NCBI GenBank assembly: GCA_937902315.1
Contig: CALGUG010000010.1
Span: 1-64,000, forward strand
DNA length: 64,000 nt
Reading direction: 5' to 3'
From: an uncultured Chloroflexales bacterium
GTDB taxonomy: Bacteria > Chloroflexota > Chloroflexia > Chloroflexales > Chloroflexaceae
Shown one piece after another: positions 10,995 through 17,725 of the stretch. Both the position numbers and the translations under genes were made by a program. Within the stretch, counting starts at the first letter, position 1. The number at the start of each line of letters is the position of its first letter. The notes under the pieces are model-generated. The model was given only the letters and a program-made list of their open reading frames with translations, did no database searches and was not told the origin of the DNA.

Positions 10995-11030
10995 GACCTC
11001 GGCCTTATCAGTATGAAAGCTGTAATGCAA

Positions 11031-11929
11031 CCGTCTAAAATCTTAAAAAAACTTTAAGAACAGGAAGATTACATTGAACTACACGTTGGTTTATTCGCAA
11101 CACAACTATAGCTACTACTTGTTACGAAAATATAACACAAAAACGCGATTAACTAAAAATGAACGAATTTAACCTAATTTAAATAAATTTATTGAGTTTG
11201 ACTCTGATTATGTATATACCAAACACAAATACAAGCATATTCGAGTGCTGTTTAAGATATATCTTATATGCTTGTTTGATGGCCTGTGAAGCAGGCGTTG
11301 GTAGCCTAGTATGCAGCTTGCTATGGAGCCGGTATCCTTTGTTACAAAGCCAAATAAACCTATTAATACAGATCCAGTATAGCCTCTATTGTGCGATTTA
11401 TGCGTTAGCGTTTATGGACTAAAAAGAAGATCTTTTATAACTGACGGAGTAAGGCCGAGCTATCTGAGTATGGGCGGTTAGTCTACACGGCGAGATATGA
11501 ATTTCTCTTTATATTGTTAAGTTTGTGGGGAATATCTCATATAGTTGAGTTCATTTTAACTATCTAGTGGTGAATACTATTCCATATAGTTGTAAAAATG
11601 CTGCTTCCTTTTTTCTCTCCTAGAATTTGTTGCCTAACACACTTGCTCATCTTGGCCGCACGACGGCGCAAACCTTACAACTACCGTTATATCGATTTTT
11701 CGCTCTGGGAAAAGATATTTTAGAGGGCGATAGTTTCAATGCTCGTCTAGCATTTCGGGCTGACCTGTATGGCAGACTGCTTGTTTATAAAAAGTTTGGC
11801 GTGAATAAAAAACCGGAAAGGTGGCCTAATAACCAAAGATATCTCTATCGGAAAATTGAAATTTCGCTCTGTTGAAGGCTAGAAAAGCCAAATCGTTTGT
11901 CTAGATGCCTTTGCGATTTTTTAGCGCTT
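11031..11929. other. AT-rich spacer upstream of the giant surface-protein gene
   Basis: About 0.9 kb, visibly richer in A/T than its neighbours, with no credible gene. Two short open frames (11192-11422 and 11627-11875) lack ribosome binding sites and recognisable composition. A small inverted repeat TCTTAAA/TTTAAGA lies at 11041-11059, just upstream of the giant gene. The region probably holds its promoter and possibly regulatory DNA, but no convincing -35/-10 pair was seen. Confidence 0.5.
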
Positions 11930-11957
11930 TTATTGTGGAATAGGGCTATATTACAAT
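11930..11957 (+). promoter_or_regulatory. Candidate promoter for the 81-residue ORF
   Basis: TTATTG at 11930-11935 and TACAAT at 11952-11957 are separated by 16 bp and lie about 45 bp before the ORF at 12001. The assignment is by consensus only. Confidence 0.35.
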
Positions 11958-12000
11958 CTTCTAGGGGTGTTATGAGGAAAACACATAAAAGGTTTGAAGT

Positions 12001-12246
12001 ATGGTTAATATCAAGTCTGAGCAGGTGTTTAATCAGGGTTTAGCCAGCTTGAAGGCGGGCGATCGCGCCAATGCGTTCGCCTTTATCGCGCAAGCGGCTC
12101 TGCTGATCAATCGGGTTGCGATGCTTGGACCGCGTGCAGCACGCAGTTTATATGCCGCGATTGCCGTTACCCTAATCATCTTTATGATCTTCCGATCACT
12201 GCGTTTATCTGATTCAAAGGCCAAGTTGAGCCTTATTTGCCTTTGA
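12001..12246 (+). CDS. Small TPR-like stub with one membrane helix, or gene remnant
   Basis: 81 residues. An AAAGG sits 8 nt before the ATG and a plausible promoter lies upstream. The first ~37 residues (FNQGLASLKAGDRANAFAFI...) resemble the opening helix pair of Chloroflexi TPR proteins. Residues ~48-66 are a hydrophobic segment (AAIAVTLIIFMIF). The usual downstream TPR helices are missing, so this is either a genuine small membrane protein or the 5' remnant of a longer gene. No function is assigned. Confidence 0.4.
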   Translation: MVNIKSEQVFNQGLASLKAGDRANAFAFIAQAALLINRVAMLGPRAARSLYAAIAVTLIIFMIFRSLRLSDSKAKLSLICL

Positions 12247-12326
12247 TCTCGATCAAAAGCCTATGTGGGAGCGAGCATGCGAATCGAAAGAGATTGAGAT
12301 TTTATCAGGCGCATTGCCCTAAAACG

Positions 12327-12335
12327 TGGTATGCT
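12327..12335 (+). promoter_or_regulatory. Extended -10 promoter of the cysteine hydrolase gene
   Basis: TGGTATGCT matches an extended -10 (TGnTAnnnT), with no obvious -35. A start site near 12342 would leave a ~30-nt leader carrying the AAGGAG at 12361, which supports translation from 12373 and not from the ATG at 12331. Confidence 0.5.
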
Positions 12336-12372
12336 CCTAAAGGACACTGTGCTAGATACGAAGGAGTGGAGC

Positions 12373-13023
12373 ATGCCAGCACGAAATGAAGACCTGCATG
12401 GCAGCGCGCCGGATACAGCCGATGTCGCTCTCTTGATCATCGATGTGATCAACGATTTCGACTTCCCCGAAGCCGAAGCGCTGCTCGAGCACGCCAAGCC
12501 TATGTCCGAGGCGATCGCCAAGTTAAAGCAGCGCGCTCAAGCCGCCCATATCCCGATCGTGTATGTGAACGATAATTTTGGTCGTTGGCGTTCCGATTTT
12601 CGCAGCCTTGTGGCGCACTGCACCCGCGAAGGAGCCAAGGGCAAAGAGATCGTCGAGCGCCTCCAGCCCGACCACGACGACTATATTGTGATCAAACCGA
12701 AGCATTCGGCCTTCTTTTCGACCACACTCGACACCTTGCTCCACTATTTGCGCTGCTCGACCCTGATCATCACCGGCATGGCTGGCAATATCTGCGTTCT
12801 ATTCAGCGCCAACGACGCCTACATGCGCGACTTCGAGCTAGTCGTCCCTTCCGATTGTGTAGCCTCAAACACGCTCGAAGAGAATCGCTACGCCCTCAAG
12901 CAAATGCACGATATCTTGCGGGCCGATATTCGCCCTTCGAGCGAGCTCGATCTTGAAGAGCTGAAAGAACAGGCCAGCCGTACTTTACACACCGCTCGGC
13001 CGAAAAAAGACGGTCGTTTGTAA
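12373..13023 (+). CDS. Isochorismatase-family cysteine hydrolase
   Basis: 216 residues from the ATG at 12373, which follows AAGGAG; the upstream ATG at 12331 overlaps the putative promoter. The isochorismatase-like catalytic triad can be placed: D24 in LLIIDVINDF, the Lys of the KPKHSAFFST segment (108/110) and the nucleophile C141 in GMAGNICV. The family hydrolyses amides or vinyl ethers (nicotinamidase, isochorismatase, ureidoacrylate amidase and others) in the cytoplasm. The substrate cannot be read from the sequence, and no biosynthetic partners lie nearby. The unit appears monocistronic. Confidence 0.9.
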   Translation: MPARNEDLHGSAPDTADVALLIIDVINDFDFPEAEALLEHAKPMSEAIAKLKQRAQAAHIPIVYVNDNFGRWRSDFRSLVAHCTREGAKGKEIVERLQPDHDDYIVIKPKHSAFFSTTLDTLLHYLRCSTLIITGMAGNICVLFSANDAYMRDFELVVPSDCVASNTLEENRYALKQMHDILRADIRPSSELDLEELKEQASRTLHTARPKKDGRL

Positions 13024-13122
13024 TCCAGCATTCGCTTACATGCGCTCGAAAGCCTTTTGTTTCCGCAACATCTTGATGACTTGCAGGCGGATGAGGTCGC
13101 TACCCTCGAAGAGGGCATAACC

Positions 13123-13140
13123 GCGTCCGCCTGCGGCTAC
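13123..13140 (+). repeat. REP-like element, divergent copy 1
   Basis: Core GCGTCCGCCTGCGGCTAC with one change from the family core; the upstream arm (TTCCATTCGGTCC) is not conserved here. It lies downstream of the cysteine hydrolase. Confidence 0.75.
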
Positions 13141-13303
13141 CAAGTCACCCTCCCCCAAAAGAGGCAGCATTGCGCTGCCTTCGTTGCGCTCTATGCGCTG
13201 CACACAGCCTGCAGCGCCAAACAACGCCTTCCTAGATCGGTCTGATCATATCAAATTCGCTTACAGAGTCGCGTTCTTGTAACGCTAAGACGGGAAAAGA
13301 GTC

Positions 13304-13339
13304 GTGAGACATTTCGCGCTATCGCACGAAATGTCTCAC
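13304..13339. repeat. Perfect 13-bp inverted repeat
   Basis: GTGAGACATTTCG (13304-13316) pairs with CGAAATGTCTCAC (13327-13339) across a 10-nt loop, in the spacer 280 bp after the cysteine hydrolase. It could be a late terminator or a protein-binding palindrome. The flanks are not T-rich. Confidence 0.6.
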
Positions 13340-13353
13340 AACAAAAATGGTAA

Positions 13354-13376
13354 AGTTCCACTCTGCCGAAGGCCAA
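13354..13376 (+). repeat. Short interspersed motif, copy 1 of 3
   Basis: AGTTCCACTCTGCCGAAGGC followed by CAA; related copies are at 41104-41126 and, inverted, at 53013-53036. All three are intergenic. Confidence 0.6.
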
Positions 13377-13435
13377 AGAGAACCTAATCAACCGGATTTG
13401 GTATCACTTGATTGCTTTGTGGCCTTGAATAAAAG

Positions 13436-13659
13436 CTGTACATTAGCCACAAATCGACATACGGTCAGCGTTATCTGTCCTCACCCCCCGGCCCCCTCTC
13501 CCGCACTGCGGGCGAGGGGGTGAATGTTGATGTTGTATGCGATTTCGCGTAGCGAAATCGCATACAAGCTCTCTGAGTTCTGTGCTCTCAAGGATACTCC
13601 CGCGATGCTATGCGAACGATCGCCTGTTGCTGCCGACACGACTTTTGGGTAATGCATAG
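13436..13659 (+). mobile_element. MITE-like element A (224 bp, long form)
   Basis: The ends CTGTACATTAGCCA and (reverse complement) CTATGCATTACCCA form imperfect terminal inverted repeats. The element is flanked on both sides by GAATAAAAG (13427-13435 and 13660-13668), a 9-bp target duplication. The interior contains a GC-rich hairpin (CCCGCACTGCGGGCGAG) and a perfect 15-bp palindrome (13534-13548/13552-13566). It has no coding capacity. Copies B-D are at 19981, 39800 and 52412. Confidence 0.85.
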
Positions 13660-13745
13660 GAATAAAAGTGGGGGATGCTGTATCGCTTGAGGTATGGCAA
13701 AAGCAGCGAGACGCTGGAAGGATTGGATGCGAGGGAGGGATGTTG

Positions 13746-13763
13746 ATAGCCGTAGGCGGACGC
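13746..13763 (-). repeat. REP-like element copy 2
   Basis: Inverted core (ATAGCCGTAGGCGGACGC) with the conserved CTTCCATTCG-type arm on its right side. It lies between MITE A and the aminotransferase stop codon. Confidence 0.85.
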
Positions 13764-13924
13764 GCTAGAGGTCGAATGGAAGATAGAAACGTGACCGCTA
13801 ACGAGCCATAACAACATGTCGTGAGAGTTTGGCGCTCGAGCACCTCCCTCTCACGACACAAAACGAGCTTTACTAGGGCGATGGCCTAGCCTTTACGCAA
13901 ACCAACGCCTGTAGCGAAAACGAA

Positions 13925-15361
13925 TTAGTGTGCAGCCTCGATCGAAGGCAGCGATTGGGTCGAGAATGATTTGCTGGTCGATATGCTTGGCGCTGTGCCG
14001 AGCTTGCGCCCCAGAGCATGGATCGTATCAGCCACAATGGCAACCACCCGATCGGCGTCTTCTTGAGTGATATTGAGTGGCGGAGCTAACTGAATAACCG
14101 GTTCGAGGCGATCGTCGGCGCGGCAGATCAGACCGCGCTGCTTGAGCTGATCGCTGAGCCACACCATCAACTTTTCTTCCGCGAGCGTCTCGCGGGTATG
14201 GCGATCTTTGACCAGTTCGACCGCCATAAACATGCCCATGCCGCGTACTTCGCCCACATTGGGGTGTTCGCCCACGGCGGCGCGTAGCTCGCTCATCATA
14301 TATTCGCCCAAGCTACGAGCGCGCTCGTGTAGCTGTTCGCGTTCGATGATGTCGATGTTTGCCAAAGCCGCCGCGCAGCTGGCAGGGTGCCCACCGAAGG
14401 TGACACCATGCATAAACTTGTCGTCTTCTTCGCCGATAAAGGCATCGGCGATATGCTTGGCGACAACCGTAGCGCCCAGCGGGGCATAGCCCGAAGTGAT
14501 AGCCTTGGCGGTGGTGATGATATCGGGCTTCACGCCATATTCGCTGGCACCAAACCAGCCGCCTACGCGTCCGAAACCACAGATCACTTCGTCGGAGATA
14601 TAGACAATGCCATAGTGATCGCAGATCTGGCGCACCCGTTCCAGATAACCCGGTGGTGAGACGATCGCGCCGCCCGAGTTCTGAACCGGCTCCATAATGA
14701 TCGCTGCGATCGTTTCGGGGCCTTCAAATTCGACCAGTCGCTCGATCTCGTCGGCGCAGGTGCCGGCGCAGGCCTTGGATAGCGCGCAGTAGTCGCAACG
14801 GTAGCGGTAGGGCAGCGGCACATGGCGCGCGCCGGGCACTAGTGGCCCGAAGCCGTTGCGAATGCTGGTCAATCCGTTGACCGAGAGCGCTCCCATCGTT
14901 GTGCCGTGATAGGCGACACGGCGCGAAATGGTTTTGGTGCGCTGCGGATAGCCGCGTTTGAGTTGGTAGGCTTTGGCGATTTTCAGAGCCGTCTCGACCG
15001 CTTCGCTGCCACCGCTTACAAAGAAGCTGCGCGAATCGGGGCCGGTCGGGCTAAGCTGGGCAAGTTTTGCGGCAAGGTCGATGAGAGGGAGGCTGGGGAA
15101 ACTGAAGGGGCTTACAAAAGAGATGTCTGCGAGCTGAGCTGCGATGGCATCGATGATTTCACGGCGGCCGTAGCCAGCGTTGACCGCGAAGAGACCAGAG
15201 AGACCATCGATATATTCACGGCCTGTTTGATCCCAAACGCGCACGCCTTCACCACGAACCAGCACCGTCGGTTGGCCTGATGCCATACTACCCATTTGGT
15301 AAAAGTGCAGCCATACGTTATCGCGCAGAGCTTGCTGCTGCGTCTCAGACAGTGTAAACAT
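13925..15361 (-). CDS. Class III PLP-dependent aminotransferase
   Basis: 478 residues, full length for the fold-type I class III (omega-amino acid:pyruvate/2-oxoglutarate) family. Visible motifs are FVSGGSEAVETALKIAK (PLP phosphate cup), YHGTTMGALS, DEVICGFGRVG (Asp that contacts the pyridine nitrogen), the Schiff-base Lys K286 in TTAKAITSG and TFGGHPASCAAALA. A Cys cluster (RCDYCALSKACAGTC) near residues 185-200 is seen in some members of the family. The amino donor is probably an omega-amine or beta-alanine type compound (inference). An AGGA precedes the ATG. It stands alone behind a ~630-bp structured spacer. Confidence 0.92.
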   Translation of the reverse strand: MFTLSETQQQALRDNVWLHFYQMGSMASGQPTVLVRGEGVRVWDQTGREYIDGLSGLFAVNAGYGRREIIDAIAAQLADISFVSPFSFPSLPLIDLAAKLAQLSPTGPDSRSFFVSGGSEAVETALKIAKAYQLKRGYPQRTKTISRRVAYHGTTMGALSVNGLTSIRNGFGPLVPGARHVPLPYRYRCDYCALSKACAGTCADEIERLVEFEGPETIAAIIMEPVQNSGGAIVSPPGYLERVRQICDHYGIVYISDEVICGFGRVGGWFGASEYGVKPDIITTAKAITSGYAPLGATVVAKHIADAFIGEEDDKFMHGVTFGGHPASCAAALANIDIIEREQLHERARSLGEYMMSELRAAVGEHPNVGEVRGMGMFMAVELVKDRHTRETLAEEKLMVWLSDQLKQRGLICRADDRLEPVIQLAPPLNITQEDADRVVAIVADTIHALGRKLGTAPSISTSKSFSTQSLPSIEAAH

Positions 15362-15579
15362 ACATTATCCTGGACTAACTTTCAGGCCCTAGGAGGGGAG
15401 CACGGCTCGTTACCGGAGTAGACATAGCATCGTTGGCTGTTACTCCGACCCTCTAGTTTTTTTGCACTGAAAGTGGCTTGTACAAAGAATTTATTCGGCT
15501 CTACGTACCATCGATTGGGGGTCTGTTGCTCATAGTCTTACAGCCACCAGCAGGCTGGCGACGGCAAGCTATGCAGATG

Positions 15580-15930
15580 ATCCTTGCTTGTCTGGTCTGA
15601 GTCCTCTCCTTTGTATGCGCCTTGCGGATAATGTACCTCATGCGAGAGCGAAGTGGTGAAGTGACTTTCGCTTCCTAGCGATGGGTTCATGTTCAAGGGC
15701 GGGCCGTTGGAAGGCATCACCAACGGAACGTCCTGGGATCTTGCACTATCGAGTGCAGGGCTAGCGTAGATGTAGCAGTCTTGTGCTACGGGTGTTACCT
15801 CCGTCCCAGGCAAGGGCAACTACCCAAGGCGAGAAGCGGCTTACACAAGCGTGTAGGCTTCTGGCCTTAAGCGGAAGATAGGTAACGGTAACTCGACGAT
15901 ATCTGCCCTCCTTTCGTGACCGGACGCCAC
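15580..15930. other. Non-coding block with dense secondary structure (RNA candidate)
   Basis: No credible ORF on either strand, yet nested inverted repeats are packed together. CCTGGGA (15732) with TCCCAGG (15804) encloses TGCACT/AGTGCA (15742/15752) and GTAGC/GCTAC (15772/15785). CCGTTGG/CCAACGG pairs at 15704/15720. A branched stem lies at 15826-15868, and an AGCGAAGT/ACTTTCGCT stem at 15647-15672. It sits between the PIG-L and aminotransferase genes. It could be a structured ncRNA, a long leader of the aminotransferase gene or an intron remnant. I could not match it to RNase P, tmRNA, SRP RNA or a known riboswitch. Confidence 0.45.
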
Positions 15931-15940
15931 CCTGTCCTTG

Positions 15941-15969
15941 TGGGAGGCGGGGAACCAACCCGCCTCCCA
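15941..15969 (-). terminator. Hairpin after the PIG-L gene
   Basis: Perfect 11-bp stem TGGGAGGCGGG/CCCGCCTCCCA with a 7-nt loop, 20 bp after the stop codon of the minus-strand gene. There is no T-run. Confidence 0.55.
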
Positions 15970-15988
15970 GCTCGAACAGATCGTGCGT

Positions 15989-16705
15989 CTAGCTCCTGCG
16001 GAATGTCATAACTCGAAAACCTTCGGCCATCGGCATACCGGCGGCTTTGCCGTCCTCGATTGCCCATTTGCGCACGCCCTCTTCTACCTCTGGCCCGACT
16101 TGCGAGCGATGGCAGAGCAGCGCTTGGATCTTACGATCGATGCTCGAAGTGATGTCGACGTAGTGGTTGGGAGCCATATTCATCATCAGGTAGAGTTCAT
16201 CTACGTGGTGTGGCTCGTAGCCTTCAGCAAGCAGTTCTGGGAAGATCGGGCGGGTTTCTGCGCTGGGGAAGACGGCGTAGATCGCTGCTTCACCGGCGGC
16301 CCGATGATCGGGATGGTTGATATAGCCGTCTTCGACGAAGACGGTTGTTGGGTCTTGGCAGAGCACGCGCTGAGGCTTGAGCTCTCGGATCAAGCGGGTC
16401 AGTTCGCGGCGGAGCTCGATGCTTGCTTGCAGTGTGCCGTCGCGATAGCCCAGAAAACGAACATCGCTGATACCGAGCACTGCGGCGGCTGCGCGCTGCT
16501 CTTCTTGGCGCGTCTTTGCCAGCTCAACAGTGTCGACGTTGGGATCGTTGCTGCCAGCTGAACCATCTGTGACAAGACAGAGGGTTATAGCTGCGCCCTC
16601 ATCCGCCCAGCGGGCTAAACTGCCACCGGCGCCGAATTCGATATCATCGGGATGCGCCGCGATCACTAAGATGCGGAGCTGTTGTTGCTTCGTTTCTTGT
16701 TCCAT
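15989..16705 (-). CDS. PIG-L (LmbE-like) family deacetylase
   Basis: 238 residues. The zinc-binding signature AAHPDDIEFG (residues 16-25, H18 and D21 as ligands) and the later NHPDHRAAG motif supplying the third ligand are intact. The family removes acetyl groups from N-acetylglucosaminyl compounds (MshB, BshB, GlcNAc-PI deacetylase) or other amides. The exact substrate is unknown, and no thiol-biosynthesis neighbours are present. It is cytoplasmic, with no signal peptide. A hairpin follows the stop codon. Confidence 0.9.
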   Translation of the reverse strand: MEQETKQQQLRILVIAAHPDDIEFGAGGSLARWADEGAAITLCLVTDGSAGSNDPNVDTVELAKTRQEEQRAAAAVLGISDVRFLGYRDGTLQASIELRRELTRLIRELKPQRVLCQDPTTVFVEDGYINHPDHRAAGEAAIYAVFPSAETRPIFPELLAEGYEPHHVDELYLMMNMAPNHYVDITSSIDRKIQALLCHRSQVGPEVEEGVRKWAIEDGKAAGMPMAEGFRVMTFRRS

Positions 16706-17014
16706 AATCTAGTGTACTACGTCCTTTGCTGTCTTGTCTAGAGGGTTCACACGAAAATTTTGTATAGATTTTGAATACTCTAGATTTGACGAGAACAGCT
16801 TTTTAGGCTCTGGAGGAGCTTATCGAGCCTTCGCCTTTCCTCAGAGTTTCGCTATACTACCGTCTAGTCTAGCTGTTTAGCTAGCGTTTCGCCTTTGAAA
16901 TCGATAGCCACGCCCAAGGCGTGTCGACGATCGAGCCTATTTCAACATCATGTGGACTGCTATGCCAGTATACTAGCGCAGAATAGAGTGGCTAGCAAGA
17001 GGAGCGGTACTACT
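16706..17014. other. Divergent spacer between PIG-L and GNAT genes
   Basis: About 310 bp holding the promoters of two divergent genes. TATACT hexamers at about 16853 and 16971 are possible -10 elements for the + strand gene. No other structure was seen. Confidence 0.4.
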
Positions 17015-17473
17015 ATGAGCCTGAACTTTCGTACAGCTCGCCCCGACGATCTCGATGGCCTTTTAGCGCTCTATCGTCAGTTGCACAGCGATGATGAAGC
17101 GCTTCCCGATCTGGGCGAAGTCCAGCGTGTGTGGCAGAGTATGCTTTCGTTGCCCAACCACAGTTGTTATTTTGCCGAGCTCGACGGCCGTTTGGCGGCG
17201 ACCTGCGTTCTAACGATCGTGCCAAACCTCACGCGCGGCGCTCGCCCTTATGGCCTGATCGAAAATGTTGTAACCGATGGCGCCTTTCGCAGACAGGGCA
17301 TTGCAACCCGTCTGTTGCAGCATGTGTTGCAGGTCGCTTGGGAGCAGAACTGCTACAAAGTGATGCTTCTGACGGGCAACTCCAAAAACGTCTCCTTTTA
17401 CGAAGGCGCTGGCTTTCAGGCAGGCTCTAAGGTCGGTCTGATCGCCTATCCGCCCTCAGAGCGCAAACGGTAA
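17015..17473 (+). CDS. GNAT-family N-acetyltransferase
   Basis: 152 residues. The ATG at 17015 follows GGAGCGG and starts exactly at the family's usual FRTARPDDLDGLLALY opening; an upstream in-frame extension lacks a ribosome site. The acetyl-CoA pyrophosphate loop RRQGIATRLL and the C-terminal NVSFYEGAGFQ motif are present. The substrate (small molecule or protein amine) is not predictable. Confidence 0.9.
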   Translation: MSLNFRTARPDDLDGLLALYRQLHSDDEALPDLGEVQRVWQSMLSLPNHSCYFAELDGRLAATCVLTIVPNLTRGARPYGLIENVVTDGAFRRQGIATRLLQHVLQVAWEQNCYKVMLLTGNSKNVSFYEGAGFQAGSKVGLIAYPPSERKR

Positions 17474-17590
17474 GCCTGGTTTGTAGCTCGATAGCACATC
17501 TGCTATTGGTGGATGCGCTATCGAGCAGTAGAAGCGGATGAGGAATCGCTCAGGTTCTTGAGGGGTTGTTGGGTCTAGCACGGGCGCGCT

Positions 17591-17690
17591 CCCTTCTCCC
17601 GCATTGCGGGAGAAGGGTCGGGGATGAAGGCTTGTAAGCCATTTGGTAGCCGTAGGCGGACGCGCCAAGGACTGAATGGAGGCTAACAAC
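17591..17690 (-). repeat. REP-like element copy 3 with its associated hairpin
   Basis: The core at 17646-17663 (GTAGCCGTAGGCGGACGC) is joined to GAATGGAGG on one side. On the other side is a perfect 12-bp hairpin CCCTTCTCCCGC/GCGGGAGAAGGG (17591-17602/17606-17617). This is the best uninterrupted example of the composite element. Confidence 0.9.
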
Positions 17691-17725
17691 CTTGCCGCCA
17701 GAGCTTTTTCTGCTGGAGCGCGCTT

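Noticed and set aside
11192..11875. Two short frames (76 and 82 codons) in the AT-rich spacer
   Set aside because: Neither has a ribosome site or protein-like composition.
13481..13861. Overlapping frames over MITE A and REP copy 2
   Set aside because: The same peptides recur wherever the repeats occur, in both orientations, without starts or ribosome sites; they are by-products of the repeats.
15690..15730. TPP riboswitch-like string (CCCTTGAAC.TGAACCC on the minus strand)
   Set aside because: The essential CTGAGA and the P2/P4 partner segments are absent, and the downstream gene is an aminotransferase.
15538..16067. Several 60-95 codon frames in the structured spacer
   Set aside because: They overlap each other on the same strand in different frames, lack ribosome sites, and coincide with nested inverted repeats that better explain the sequence.
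16895..17014. N-terminal extension of the GNAT gene to 16895
   Set aside because: The 40 extra codons lack a ribosome site and family similarity, whereas the ATG at 17015 has GGAGCGG and starts at the family's conserved beta1.
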